From Candidatus Tenebribacter burtonii (GTDB taxonomy: Bacteria; Cloacimonadota; Cloacimonadia; Cloacimonadales; TCS61), in contig JAVCCF010000026.1 of NCBI GenBank assembly GCA_030765625.1, positions 1-40,674 of the forward strand: a DNA stretch of 40,674 nucleotides, given 5' to 3'. The position numbers were made by a program, and so were the translations under genes. The notes under the pieces are model-generated. The model was given only the letters and a program-made list of their open reading frames with translations. It did not search any database and had not been told where the DNA came from. This document shows positions 1 to 8,786 of the stretch, one piece after another. Position 1 is the first letter of the stretch, and the number at the start of each line of letters is the position of its first letter.

Positions 1-2
1 AT

Positions 3-656
3 CATCTAGGGGAAGGAGAATTCGTTATCTACCCATACGGTGATATCAGCGAAAGAATCCCGGGAGAACCCGTAAATATTACATTCACATATCCTCTGGA
101 ATTCGCTAATGTTATCATGCATTGGAGAACAAACAGAGAAATTAATCTTAACCTTTTAGAAATGACTCCTACAGAAGCTAATGAAGATATTTATGAAACT
201 GACGTTCCAGCTCAAGGTGAAGGAACGATGGTGGAATTTGAAATAACTGCAACCGATACTAGTGGCACTGAATTCACTTTTCCCGAAGAAGATACGGGAC
301 TTCTATATTATCCTTATTATTATGATGCAGTTTCCCATATTGCAGTTTTGAACATTCCAGCCAAAGCATTCAATCCATATTCTGGTGAAAAATTCCATAT
401 TGAATTTGGTGCAGAACAGAATGATAAAGCGATCTTAAGAATATACAATGCCGAAGGGAAACTTGAAAGAACACTTTTCAATGATATTATAACCAATTTA
501 ACAGGGATCAACCAATATGATTGGGATGGCAGAGACAAGGAAAACAACCTGTTACCACTTGGACTTTATATTTGTTTCTTAGAAGTTATAGATACCGAAG
601 CAGGCAATAAAAAAACTGCCAAGGCTCCGATTGTAATCGGTGCACCACTTAAGTAA
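3..656 (+). CDS. C-terminal part of a secreted surface protein with FlgD-like Ig domain (5' end outside window)
   Basis: The reading frame is open from the left window edge, so the ATG at 117 is internal and this is the C-terminal ~217 residues of a longer protein. The last ~80 residues read LRIYNAEGKL...WDGRDKENNLLPLGLY, the typical fold signature of FlgD-like/CHU_C-type Ig modules that end many exported FCB-group proteins. It lacks the PNPFNP motif seen in the 12528-14828 protein, so I do not call it a type IX cargo. It stops 10 bases before the PorV/PorQ-like gene, which suggests co-transcription. Upstream domains and function cannot be seen. Confidence 0.7.
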   Translation, partial: HLGEGEFVIYPYGDISERIPGEPVNITFTYPLEFANVIMHWRTNREINLNLLEMTPTEANEDIYETDVPAQGEGTMVEFEITATDTSGTEFTFPEEDTGLLYYPYYYDAVSHIAVLNIPAKAFNPYSGEKFHIEFGAEQNDKAILRIYNAEGKLERTLFNDIITNLTGINQYDWDGRDKENNLLPLGLYICFLEVIDTEAGNKKTAKAPIVIGAPLK

Positions 657-665
657 GGGGGGGGG
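657..665 (+). promoter_or_regulatory. G9 homopolymer forming the ribosome binding site region of the barrel gene
   Basis: Directly after the TAA of the upstream gene comes a run of nine G, then A, then ATGATG. The run occupies the Shine-Dalgarno position of the next gene. Nine G in a row is striking in such AT-rich DNA. Gain or loss of G would change spacing and SD strength, so it may tune translation by slipped-strand mispairing. That role is inference. Confidence 0.5.
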
Positions 666-666
666 A

Positions 667-1509
667 ATGATGAGAAAGATAATAATTGCATTATGTTTAG
701 TGTTGTTAACTATAAATCTATCAGCAATGTTCGATGATTATGAACCTTCCCCGCGAGCCAGAGCAATGGGTGGTGCTTTCTATTCAATTAGTAATGATGC
801 TAATGCGGTCTTCTACAATCCGGCAGGATTGGAAAGTGCGGAAAATAATATTATAATCGGATATTCGAGTTTATTCGGTAATGATTTTCAGATACTTAAT
901 ACAGTTTCCCTTTCCATACAACTTCCCCACAAATTTGGTACAGTTGGAATTGGCTTGCAGTCTATGGATGTTGATTTCCAGGAAGTGAATCTAATGAGTG
1001 AGAAAATTTATGCTTTATCACACTCATTTAATATCCTCAACGATATACATTCGAATCTGGATATCGGCTATACACTTAATATGTACCATCTTTCGATTGA
1101 TGGCTTCGGTGAACAACCAGCTTTTGGTATAAACCTTGGAGCTCTTGCTAATGTGCATCAGCGTACTCAGATCGGATTTACAATCACAAATTTGAATAAT
1201 CCTTCTGTTGGTGAAGATAATGCCCACGATTTACCGCAGAAGATGGCAATGGGAATCTCTTACCATCCCTATACAGATGTGATCACCTCTTTAGAACTTA
1301 AGAAAACCATGAATGCCAAAACAGAAATTCATGCCGGTACTGAAGTAAAAATTATTGAAATGCTAACTATCCGTTGTGGAGTCCGCAGTGAACCGACCAG
1401 TTACTCGATGGGTGCCAGTTTTAACATGTACAACATTATAATTGATTATGGATTCAACACACACACAATTGATGCAACTCATCATTTCAGTATTGGATAT
1501 AAATTTTAA
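667..1509 (+). CDS. PorV/PorQ-family outer-membrane beta-barrel protein
   Basis: About 280 residues from the ATG at 667; the ORF-track start at 640 lies inside the previous gene and would precede the G-rich ribosome binding site. A signal peptide (MMRKIIIALCLVLLTINLSA) is followed by SPRARAMGGAFYSISNDANA and FYNPAGL, the N-terminal signature shared by PorV/PorQ and FadL-type barrels. The rest alternates short amphipathic strands with turns and ends in an aromatic C-terminus (IGYKF), as expected of an outer-membrane barrel. PorV shuttles type IX cargo to the attachment complex, whereas this protein is shorter than typical PorV, so PorQ-like or a generic family member is equally likely. It sits last in a + strand transcription unit closed by a terminator. 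Confidence 0.72.
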   Translation: MMRKIIIALCLVLLTINLSAMFDDYEPSPRARAMGGAFYSISNDANAVFYNPAGLESAENNIIIGYSSLFGNDFQILNTVSLSIQLPHKFGTVGIGLQSMDVDFQEVNLMSEKIYALSHSFNILNDIHSNLDIGYTLNMYHLSIDGFGEQPAFGINLGALANVHQRTQIGFTITNLNNPSVGEDNAHDLPQKMAMGISYHPYTDVITSLELKKTMNAKTEIHAGTEVKIIEMLTIRCGVRSEPTSYSMGASFNMYNIIIDYGFNTHTIDATHHFSIGYKF

Positions 1510-1528
1510 GAAGAAGTCATTATAATAA

Positions 1529-1563
1529 AAGAGCCATCTGACATTTTGCCAGATGGCTTTTTT
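1529..1563 (+). terminator. Rho-independent terminator after the barrel gene
   Basis: Perfect 9-bp stem AGCCATCTG/CAGATGGCT with a short loop, followed by six T, located 20 bases after the stop codon. The A-rich left side makes it potentially bidirectional. Confidence 0.85.
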
Positions 1564-1636
1564 GATTCTAATTATAGTTACCAAGTTCAAGTTTAGTAAC
1601 TAATTCATTTTTGTTAATAAGTTATTCATCAACACA

Positions 1637-1706
1637 ATTGCTTAAGCAATTTAGCAATTACCGGATGCTAAAAAGTACTGAAGCATCAGTCCCGAGTGAC
1701 AATAAA
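1637..1706. repeat. Intergenic palindromes between convergent genes
   Basis: A perfect 14-bp palindrome ATTGCTTAAGCAAT is followed by GATGCT...AGCATC and CCCGAGTGACAA. The last part resembles the outer end of the CCCGAGTG/GGATGACAA repeat family seen at 8393, 31045 and 37697. It lies just beyond the 3' end of ssb and may contribute to transcription termination on the minus strand. No T-run was seen, so this is weak. Confidence 0.3.
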
Positions 1707-1714
1707 ATTTTTGA

Positions 1715-2089
1715 CTATTCTTCTTCTTTTTCCTTCTCTTCTTTTTCCGGATAGACCAGCACATGAATTTTGGTTGCACGAACTACAACTTTCGAGTGAC
1801 CCTTGCCTTCCTTATCTTTCCACTGATTTCCTTTTAGGACTCCTTCAACAATTACAGGAATACCCTTTTTATAATAGGCATCTCTTTCAGCAAGAGCACC
1901 CCATACTTCCACATCAATGAAAGAGACTTTCTCCTGCCATTTTCCATTTTTAGCTTTGTAACGTTGATTGTGTGCTACCGTAATGGTTGTTACGGGCGTA
2001 TCAGCATCACCTACATGATTGATCTCGGCATCACGCACAATATTGCCTGATATGGAAACTGAATTAATACTCGGTGTTCTAAAGCTCAT
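1715..2089 (-). CDS. ssb: Single-stranded DNA-binding protein
   Basis: 124 residues with the OB-fold order of SSB: INSVSISGNIVRDAEI at the N-terminus, then VTTITVAHNQRY, VSFIDVEVWGALAE and IPVIVEGVLKGNQW. The C-terminal ~12 residues are almost entirely Lys/Glu. The protein lacks the classical acidic DDIPF tip through which SSB recruits partner proteins, so it may be a secondary or divergent SSB. The start is well supported by AAGGAGGAATT just before ATG. It stands alone on the minus strand, convergent with the barrel gene. Confidence 0.9.
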   Translation of the reverse strand: MSFRTPSINSVSISGNIVRDAEINHVGDADTPVTTITVAHNQRYKAKNGKWQEKVSFIDVEVWGALAERDAYYKKGIPVIVEGVLKGNQWKDKEGKGHSKVVVRATKIHVLVYPEKEEKEKEEE

Positions 2090-2490
2090 AATTCCTCCTT
2101 TTTAATTTTTAATAGTAAAATGCCTAGTCGTTATTCTGACTTGATATTTTTTAACATTTCTATTCAATATAGAACAATATATTAATCATATTTATTCAAA
2201 AGATTTTCTTCAGAAGAAATAATTGGAATTTGCATTAACTTAATAACTAAAATAATTGTATGATAATAACCTGTCAATTTTTTTATCATAATGAAGAAAT
2301 AAAAAAGCCGGTGAATTAATTTTCTCCGGCTGATAATATATTCTGCTCTAATTTTTTAATCTATTCTTCCTTAAAAGAACTATGTACATGATACGTTAAA
2401 AGGACTATAGATTGAGAGTAAAATGCAAGATTTAACCAACTTCCTCCAAATACCACCTGCTACGCAATTGCAGGTTAGATAACTATATTT
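2090..2490. other. Noncoding AT-rich interval
   Basis: No open frame with a plausible ribosome binding site. It holds the minus-strand terminator at 2301-2331 and presumably the ssb promoter near 2100-2280, but no convincing -35/-10 pair was identified. Confidence 0.6.
2301..2331 (-). terminator. Terminator downstream of the epimerase gene
   Basis: On the minus strand AGCCGG-A-GAA...TTC-A-CCGGCT forms a hairpin followed by six T (the A-run 2301-2306 on +). It lies ~160 bases downstream of the 2491-3441 gene stop. Confidence 0.75.
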
Positions 2491-3441
2491 TTAATTTTTC
2501 ATTAGCCAAACTATAAATTTATCAACACCTGTTTTGAATTTGGTTTTTGGATTATATCCAAGCAATCTATTAGCTTTGGAAATATCGGCAAACGTTTGAT
2601 CTACATCACCAGATTGTAATTTTAGAATTTCTTTCTGTGCAGTTTTTCCTAAAGCATTCTCGATTATCTTTATCATCCGGGAAAGTGAAATTGTTTTCGC
2701 TTCTCCTAGATTAAATATCTCATAACAGTAGTTTTCGTTCACAAAATCTACCGATCTTAAGATGCCGTCAATAATATCATCAATATAAGTATAATCTCTT
2801 TTGGTAGAGCCATTGCCGAAAACCGGGATCACTTCATCAGCTATAATTTTCCGGGCAAATTTATGAATAGCCAGATCCGGCCTTTGTCTTGGTCCGTAAA
2901 CTGTAAAGAACCTCAAAATCACCATTGAAATATTTTCCAGATGATGATAGGTATGACAGATGAGTTCTCCAGCTTTTTTTGTAGCAGCATATGGAGAAAT
3001 AGGAAAATCCACAGAATCAGTTTCAGTAAATGGAACCTTCTTATTATTCCCATAAACAGAAGAAGAAGAAGCAAAGATGAATTTATTAATACCGTGTTTC
3101 TTACACTGCTCCAGCATATTGACAGTTCCATTGATATTAACCTCGGTGTAAAGAACTGGATCAATAATAGAGGGACGTACTCCAGCCATAGCAGCCAGAT
3201 GGATGACAAGATCAAATTTGTGATGACTGAAAATGTCTTCCAGTTCATCCTTACTGCGAATATCTGCTTTTATAATTTGAAAGTTATCGAAATGTGCCAG
3301 TTCTTTTAAGTTGTTCCTTTTAATTTTTATGTCATAATAATCACAAAAATTATCGAGTCCAACGACATCATGTTTTTTTACTAACGCTTCACACAAATGT
3401 GACCCAATGAACCCTGCAGCACCTGTTATTAGTATTTTCAT
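2491..3441 (-). CDS. NAD-dependent nucleotide-sugar epimerase, UDP-glucuronate 4-epimerase-like
   Basis: 316 residues of the extended SDR family. The Rossmann motif GAAGFIG is at residues 7-13, SSSSVYG at 125-131 and the catalytic pair Y151-x3-K155 (YAATK). The segments AAMAGVRPS and FPISPYAATKKAGEL, plus RFFTVYGPRQRPDLA, are characteristic of UDP-GlcA 4-epimerases (UDP-GlcA to UDP-GalA). UDP-glucose dehydrogenase at 5219-6541 would supply the substrate, which supports the assignment. A related UDP-GlcNAc(A) 4-epimerase is the main alternative. It is preceded by a modest ribosome binding site (AAGGAT) and followed by a terminator, so it is probably transcribed alone. Confidence 0.82.
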   Translation of the reverse strand: MKILITGAAGFIGSHLCEALVKKHDVVGLDNFCDYYDIKIKRNNLKELAHFDNFQIIKADIRSKDELEDIFSHHKFDLVIHLAAMAGVRPSIIDPVLYTEVNINGTVNMLEQCKKHGINKFIFASSSSVYGNNKKVPFTETDSVDFPISPYAATKKAGELICHTYHHLENISMVILRFFTVYGPRQRPDLAIHKFARKIIADEVIPVFGNGSTKRDYTYIDDIIDGILRSVDFVNENYCYEIFNLGEAKTISLSRMIKIIENALGKTAQKEILKLQSGDVDQTFADISKANRLLGYNPKTKFKTGVDKFIVWLMKN

Positions 3442-3548
3442 TATAGTATATCCTTTTTTATATTTTATTAGTTAAGTATTGTTTTTCTTGTACAGTGGAA
3501 TAAGAATTTTCATAATTTGTTTTCCTTTATAATTATTACTTAATCTAC

Positions 3549-3703
3549 CGTCACTCTGAGGAGTATCCTTGCTGTTTCTCTTAACGAAGAGTTGAAGGAA
3601 AGACTGTGTGATTGTTTTATTAAAGCATATCCTTCCTTAAGAGAACAACGCAAAAGATTCGTCCAGCCTTCGCCAGCTTCGGCTTGGCAAGCAGGATGAA
3701 GAT
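3549..3703 (+). repeat. Dispersed palindromic element, family P1, with an extra hairpin module
   Basis: It starts CGTCACTCTGAGGAGTATCC, has the internal CTTAACGAAGAGT and ATCCTTCCTTAAGAGAAC blocks and ends GCAGGATGAAG. The ends are imperfect inverted repeats of each other. Between TTCGTCCAG and GCAGGATG a variable stem-loop (CCTTCGCCAGCTTCGGCTTGG) is present. The rest of the 3442-3862 interval holds nothing else I recognise apart from upstream signals for the + strand gene at 3863. Confidence 0.7.
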
Positions 3704-3862
3704 AGATTATTTTCCCCATCTCACTATAAGATATGCCTAAAAAAGAATATTGACATATTTTATAGCCTTCTTATTAACTGAGTAGAGTTAATTAATAAGA
3801 TGAAAATGTGTTCCAAATATTTTTTTTATTTACCCAGTAATTTCATTTTAAAGGAGGCTAAG

Positions 3863-4609
3863 ATGAAAAGAACTTTAATACTCATCCTACTCATTATTGT
3901 TACTTTTTCGGTAAATTCCTTTGCCCAGCAGATTAAGGTCAAAAAGGAAAAGGAATCCGTTACGGAAGAAGAGAAAATTAAAGAGGAAGATAAAAAGATC
4001 GAACAGCAGGAAAAGCGGGAAATCCAGAAAAAAGAAGAGAAAAAAAATACCCAGAAAAAAATGACACAAGCAAAAACTAAAAAAAGACCACGCAATATTT
4101 CTACTTTCAGTAAAAACAAACAAACTCAGCCTAAAACTACCAAAATCAACAAAATCAAATTACAGAAAATAAAGAAAACCAAACATAAACCATATGCTAA
4201 AAAAAAATTCACTCAAAATGTTTTCTACAACAAACCTATTATGTATCATTATTCCATTCCTCCACGATTCATTTACCGCGGTATCTGGATCCGTTATTAT
4301 TTCGTTTACGATAACGGCTTTTACTTCTTCAATGGTTATCCCTACTTTGTTTATCATAACTACATACACCGTTACAGCTATACCGATCCCGGTTCTTATG
4401 ATCTGGTGGACAGTGTTACTGACAAAGTGTATGCAACCTTTTACGGATTCAGCCTGAAGCAGAGTTATGACCGTTCTGCTGATTTGCGTGATCGCTTAAA
4501 TAGTGAAGAAGGATTTTACAGATATTTTTGTGCAGAAAGATTTGAGTATGATACGAACTACAAATATGACTGGGATCCTGATGACTATTCCGACTGGTAC
4601 TGGGATTAA
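3863..4609 (+). CDS. Secreted Lys/Glu-rich protein with aromatic C-terminal domain, function unknown
   Basis: 248 residues from the ATG at 3863, which follows AAAGGAGGCTAAG. This start gives a clean signal peptide, MKRTLILILLIIVTFSVNSFA then QQ, and replaces the ORF-track start at 3800. Residues ~22-120 are low-complexity Lys/Glu/Gln (probably charged helix or disordered). Residues ~130-248 are rich in Tyr, Phe and Trp (FIYRGIWIRYYFVYDNG, YDWDPDDYSDWYWD) and look like a small beta-rich domain. I do not recognise the family. A periplasmic or cell-surface role is inferred from the signal peptide. It is on the opposite strand from both neighbours. Confidence 0.7.
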   Translation: MKRTLILILLIIVTFSVNSFAQQIKVKKEKESVTEEEKIKEEDKKIEQQEKREIQKKEEKKNTQKKMTQAKTKKRPRNISTFSKNKQTQPKTTKINKIKLQKIKKTKHKPYAKKKFTQNVFYNKPIMYHYSIPPRFIYRGIWIRYYFVYDNGFYFFNGYPYFVYHNYIHRYSYTDPGSYDLVDSVTDKVYATFYGFSLKQSYDRSADLRDRLNSEEGFYRYFCAERFEYDTNYKYDWDPDDYSDWYWD

Positions 4610-4752
4610 TTAAATAATAAGTAGTATAGAGTAAGGAGTATGTAGTAGGTAGAAAATAAATTTAGCTATTGTAGCAAAATTTCTCGGGATTATTAATCCG
4701 ACTTAGTGACTCGGTGAAGTGGAGACTTGGCGATAATGTGATGTTGTAATCA

Positions 4753-5124
4753 TTATAATGTCCATTTTCCAGGTTGATTTATCATATTTACAATCATCGC
4801 AATAATATGGTCATATTTATTAAAAAGCATATCATGAATTTCTTTATCAATATATTTACACGAAAGTGAAAAATCAAGCCAGACCTGAGTCTCAGCGGCT
4901 TCACCTTCAGAATCAGAGAGTTTTGAGATAAAAGCTTTTTCATATCTTCTTTTTCTAAAAGCTTCAGATATATTAGCAGCAACAGAACGGGAGCTTCTAC
5001 GCATTTGATCAACTAAGGAATATCGTTCTTCTCTTGGAAATGATTTTGTAATTTCAAGTATTTCCATCGCTGCTTCAAATGCTAATTGATAAACTTTCAA
5101 GTCTTTATGTGTTTTTATCTTCAT
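4753..5124 (-). CDS. Four-helix-bundle protein (S23/IVS family)
   Basis: 123 residues opening KTHKDLKVYQLAFEAAMEI and containing LVDQMRRSSRSVAANISEAF, the signature of the four-helix-bundle family first noticed as ORFs in 23S rRNA intervening sequences. Family members are small helical proteins of unknown biochemical role; a related fold is the Avd accessory protein of diversity-generating retroelements. No reverse transcriptase or 23S rRNA gene is in the window, so this is a stand-alone copy. Such genes are scattered singly in many genomes. Here it lies between a secreted-protein gene and the UDP-glucose dehydrogenase gene, without overlap. The ribosome binding site AAAGAGA is modest. Confidence 0.85.
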   Translation of the reverse strand: MKIKTHKDLKVYQLAFEAAMEILEITKSFPREERYSLVDQMRRSSRSVAANISEAFRKRRYEKAFISKLSDSEGEAAETQVWLDFSLSCKYIDKEIHDMLFNKYDHIIAMIVNMINQPGKWTL

Positions 5125-5218
5125 ATTCTCTTTTTCGCCTTATCTCACAGTCTATTATTCTTCCTGCATCCCTTTCAACATAATCACCCTATTGCCCTTT
5201 CGCAAACCGCTCAGTCGT

Positions 5219-6541
5219 TCATTTCCGTCCTATTCCGTAGTAAATAAAGCCTTTTTCTCTCAATTCTTTGGGATTATATTGATTACGCCCATCAAAGATA
5301 ACTGGGTTTTTCAGGAGATTTTTCATCTTATCAAAATCTGGATCACGAAACAGATTCCATTCTGTTATAAGCAATAAAGCATCTGCATTTCTAAGAGCAT
5401 CATAATTTCCATCTGTATATTTTATTTTGGGATTTTTACCAAAAATACGATTTGCTTCATCTATTGCAACTGGATCATAAGCTTGTACAACAGCTCCAGC
5501 TTCTATAAGACCATTAATGATTGTAATAGCTGGAGCTTCCCGCATATCATCAGTTTTTGGTTTGAAAGCAAGACCCCAGATAGCAAAAGTGAATTTTGAA
5601 AGATCTTCACCAAAATGCTTTTTTACTTTATGCACAAGCACGCTCTTCTGATCCTCATTCACATCTTCTACAGCCTGCAAAACTCTCGTCTTAATTCCAA
5701 TTCCCTCTGCCATCTTGATGAGTGCTTTCACATCTTTCGGGAAGCAACTGCCACCGTAACCTACACCAGGATAAATAAATTTATATCCAATCCGTGAATC
5801 TGATCCGATCCCGCTACGTACTTCGTTAATATCGGCTCCTATAAGTTCACAAAGATTTGCAATATCATTCATAAAAGAAATCTTGGTCGCCAGCATAGCA
5901 TTAGCTGTATATTTGGTCATTTCAGCCGAGCGAACAGACATGATGATAAGCTTTTCATGACTACGGGCAAATGGTGTATATAATTCACGCATAAGTTCTG
6001 CACACTCTTCCGAATCTGTTCCTACAACAATCCTGTCAGGCTTCATTGAATCATTGATGGCATCTCCCTCTTTTAAGAACTCAGGATTGGATACAACATC
6101 AAATTTATGATCTACTCCACGTTCGCCCAGAACTTTCTGAACTACAGCTGCTACTTTTTCGGCTGTTCCGACCGGAACTGTTGATTTATCAATGATCACC
6201 TTATAGCCATTCATATATTGAGCAATATCTTTAGCAACCGCCAGAACATACTGAAGATCTGCCGAACCGTCTTCACCCGGTGGAGTTCCAACCGCTATGA
6301 AACAGATATCACTCTTTTCTACAGCATCTTTAATATCGGTAGTAAATGATAATCTCCCACCTTGTTTATTGCGGTGAACCATCTCTTCGAGTCCGGGTTC
6401 CCAGATTGGGATATTCCCATTATTTAACCCATTGATCTTGTTTTTGTCGTTATCCACACAGATAACAGCGTTACCCATTTCGGCGAAACAGGTACCGCTG
6501 ACTAGACCGACGTAACCTGTTCCTATTATTGCTAATTTCAT
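5219..6541 (-). CDS. ugd: UDP-glucose 6-dehydrogenase
   Basis: 440 residues, normal length for the family. The N-terminal Rossmann motif GTGYVG is at 7-12, [12 protein letters not shown] near 85, and the catalytic cysteine is C266 in [12 protein letters not shown]. The C-terminal UDP-binding domain includes [13 protein letters not shown]. The enzyme oxidises UDP-glucose twice to UDP-glucuronate in the cytoplasm, feeding acidic glycan synthesis. A good ribosome binding site (AGAGGT) precedes the ATG. Downstream of the second nucleotide-sugar dehydrogenase by ~160 bases, so the two may share a transcript. The substrate could be another UDP-sugar, but sequence similarity to canonical Ugd is strong. 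Confidence 0.93.
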   Translation of the reverse strand: MKLAIIGTGYVGLVSGTCFAEMGNAVICVDNDKNKINGLNNGNIPIWEPGLEEMVHRNKQGGRLSFTTDIKDAVEKSDICFIAVGTPPGEDGSADLQYVLAVAKDIAQYMNGYKVIIDKSTVPVGTAEKVAAVVQKVLGERGVDHKFDVVSNPEFLKEGDAINDSMKPDRIVVGTDSEECAELMRELYTPFARSHEKLIIMSVRSAEMTKYTANAMLATKISFMNDIANLCELIGADINEVRSGIGSDSRIGYKFIYPGVGYGGSCFPKDVKALIKMAEGIGIKTRVLQAVEDVNEDQKSVLVHKVKKHFGEDLSKFTFAIWGLAFKPKTDDMREAPAITIINGLIEAGAVVQAYDPVAIDEANRIFGKNPKIKYTDGNYDALRNADALLLITEWNLFRDPDFDKMKNLLKNPVIFDGRNQYNPKELREKGFIYYGIGRK

Positions 6542-6699
6542 TTTATACCTCTAATGATTATTGGTTTAATTTAATTTCTAGAATGTTCTTAACTCCAATC
6601 TCACGTTGTTCTTGTGAAGTCAAGTCCAGGACATCTTTTCTCCTTTTCGCATCATCTCCCAGTCGTATTGTCGCAAACCACCTAATACCCGCTTTCTTC

Positions 6700-8238
6700 C
6701 TACAAATTATCAATATGACCCTTACCTACACCTTTCACCTTGCAGCCAAGTTCTTTATATTGTTTTATTCTTTCATCGCTCAAGAAATTCGAGCAGTCGA
6801 TTATAAGTGGTTTAGTCCCACATTTCGCTACAAGATCTGTAGGTTTTATATTTTTATAATCAGAATGTCCGACTGCCATTATAACAACTTCTGCACCATT
6901 CAAAACTAACCCAAGATCATTATGTACTTCTTCAGTTTCCAATTCTGCCCAAAATTCCACATATGTATCATGACAAATTACTTCAGCCCAATTTTCTCTG
7001 AGTAACCGCACAAGAGTGAAAGAAGGCGAGTGTCTTGTGTCACCGACATCTTCCAAATAGGAAACACCCAATACCGTTACTTTTACATCACGTAATTCAG
7101 GGATTTCTTCTTTGATAATATCTACTGTATGGGTGGGCATTGTATCATTAACATTCACAGAATTCACGGCGATCGAGAGTGTGTCATCAATTTCAAATAC
7201 ATCTTTCATAGACCAATTTGCCAACACTGGATCTTTGGTTAAACAATACCCTCCCACTCCCAGGCTGGGTCGAAGCAGATTATCATGAGTTCCTTTACGT
7301 TTGCGAATGGCATCACGAACTTTAAAAATATCAACTCCAGCTTTTTCTGCAAATCTTGCCCACTCTAAAGTTAAGGCAATATTAGTAGCACGGTAGGAAT
7401 TTTCCATCACCTTTGCCATCTCGGAAGCATTTGTATTATCCAATTCAGTTAGAGGAAAATTTTCTACATTTAATACACTACTCAAAAATTCACGAGCCAG
7501 TTTTTTACTCTCTTCATTAACTCCAGAGAATACTCGCCAAAAATCACGAATTGAACTCACATATTTTGCACCGGGCATAACTCGTTCATAAGAATGAGCA
7601 ACAAGTGCAGGATTATTATTAATATCAATTCCACGTTTTACAAATTCTTCTTCAATTATCGGTTTAACTATTTTTTCGCATGTTCCAGGAGGAACAGTTG
7701 TCTCTACCAAAACAAGGCATTCTGGTTTGATATGCTGCCCTAAAGTGCGCATTCCATCTCTAAAATGTGTTATGTCACAATAACCTTTTTCAGCTTCACC
7801 AAAAGCCGGTTTTGTAGCATCCAATTGGATATCAACCACAACCACATCTGCAACTTCATAAGCAATGTCGTGCCAAGTCGCTCTAAAATTCTTCTTCTGA
7901 TTTACACATCTTTCAAATAGTTCAGGCACTTCTTTATCTGATGAACTCACTGGTGGAATCCCAGTATTGATAACTGGTACTTTCCAGAAGGAACGTTTAG
8001 AAGATCTTTGATGACCATGAACATAATAGATAGGTTCACCATTTTCATCCACTGCATCAGCAATAACAACTGCCATTACGCAGCCCACAAAACCCAAGCC
8101 CTGTACGGTTACTATTTTGCGTCCAAGTTTTCTTTGCTCTTCAGTTATTCTGAGAATTTCTTCTCGTTCAATTCTACTCTGTTCTTCACTTGGAAGATTA
8201 TATTCTGTTCCATCTGGTGATAGTGACAAATTATGCAT
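6700..8238 (-). CDS. Nucleotide-sugar dehydrogenase, WecC/TviB-like
   Basis: 512 residues of the UDP-glucose/GDP-mannose dehydrogenase superfamily. It has an unusual ~40-residue charged helical N-terminal extension before the Rossmann motif GLGFVG (47-52). ETTVPPGT (~179-186) and the catalytic cysteine C332 in GVGGYCLTKD are intact. The C-terminal domain contains GVSYLEDVGDTRHSP. Likely product is a hexuronic or N-acetylhexosaminuronic acid nucleotide; UDP-ManNAc or UDP-GlcNAc dehydrogenase are candidates, but the substrate cannot be fixed by eye. A clear ribosome binding site (TAGGAGC) supports the start. It is longer than WecC (about 420 residues) because of the extension and internal insertions. 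Confidence 0.85.
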   Translation of the reverse strand: MHNLSLSPDGTEYNLPSEEQSRIEREEILRITEEQRKLGRKIVTVQGLGFVGCVMAVVIADAVDENGEPIYYVHGHQRSSKRSFWKVPVINTGIPPVSSSDKEVPELFERCVNQKKNFRATWHDIAYEVADVVVVDIQLDATKPAFGEAEKGYCDITHFRDGMRTLGQHIKPECLVLVETTVPPGTCEKIVKPIIEEEFVKRGIDINNNPALVAHSYERVMPGAKYVSSIRDFWRVFSGVNEESKKLAREFLSSVLNVENFPLTELDNTNASEMAKVMENSYRATNIALTLEWARFAEKAGVDIFKVRDAIRKRKGTHDNLLRPSLGVGGYCLTKDPVLANWSMKDVFEIDDTLSIAVNSVNVNDTMPTHTVDIIKEEIPELRDVKVTVLGVSYLEDVGDTRHSPSFTLVRLLRENWAEVICHDTYVEFWAELETEEVHNDLGLVLNGAEVVIMAVGHSDYKNIKPTDLVAKCGTKPLIIDCSNFLSDERIKQYKELGCKVKGVGKGHIDNL

Positions 8239-8392
8239 GTGTTTGCTCCTATTTTATTATTATTTGAATTATTTATTTAGAATTATTAGAAATATTGATT
8301 ATAAAGCATTAAATCATTCTTCTTTCGCAAAAGTATGCAGTAAGCAAAAAAAAGTATGTAGAAAAAGAGAATAATATTTTTTATTTATTCTC

Positions 8393-8439
8393 TATCCTTC
8401 GATACTTTCCTGCAGTTGCCGGAAAACTCTGGATGACAA
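8393..8439 (+). repeat. Dispersed repeat, family P3 (TATCCTTCGATAC...GGATGACAA)
   Basis: 47-bp element with an inner hairpin around TCCTGCAGTTGCCGGA. Related copies are at 31045-31091 on the same strand and 37697-37741 on the opposite strand. Confidence 0.65.
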
Positions 8440-8472
8440 TAACTGATTATTTCTGAACGAAGGTAAGGCAGG

Positions 8473-8583
8473 CAGGATGACGATATATTAATCCTCAAAT
8501 AAACACTTTACCAGGATGACGTATGTTTTCCGTCACTCTGAGGGATCTTCTTGCTGTTACTCTTAACGAAGAGTCAGGAACTT
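8473..8583 (+). repeat. 111-bp direct repeat, copy 1
   Basis: Reads identically, base for base as far as I can compare, to 8787-8897, at an offset of 314 bases. It contains the left half of a P1 palindrome. Confidence 0.85.
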
Positions 8584-8644
8584 TATAATATACTTTGTCT
8601 ATCCTTCCTATGGAGAACAACGTGCAAGACTCGTCAGGATGACG
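8531..8644 (+). repeat. Full-length P1 palindromic element
   Basis: 114 bp. The left end CGTCACTCTGAGGGATCTTC and the right end GCAAGACTCGTCAGGATGACG are imperfect inverted repeats, so the unit can fold into one long hairpin. This is the simplest, module-free copy in the window. Confidence 0.75.
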
Positions 8645-8674
8645 AATGTGGATGGAGAGCAACGTGCAAGGTTT

Positions 8675-8754
8675 GTCCAGTCTACAATAAATCGGCTTTG
8701 CGAAGCAAAACGATTCTTCTTTTACTAAGCTTCGACGAGGCAGGCAGGATGACG
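8675..8754 (+). repeat. 80-bp P1 right-end module, shared with 31867-31946
   Basis: GTCCAGTCTACAATAAATCG through GGCAGGATGACG. The two copies differ at only a few positions and contain a small inner hairpin formed by the AAGC/GCTT blocks. It looks like an extra stem-loop placed between CTCGTCC and AGGATGACG of the simple palindrome. Confidence 0.7.
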
Positions 8755-8786
8755 TGTGTGGATGGAGAACAACGTGCAAGACTCGT

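Noticed and set aside
1696-1920. 74-residue + strand ORF with a hydrophobic start
   Set aside because: It is antisense to ssb and has no ribosome binding site.
4753-5124. Possible diversity-generating retroelement (Avd-like four-helix bundle)
   Set aside because: No reverse transcriptase and no template/variable repeat pair is present nearby.
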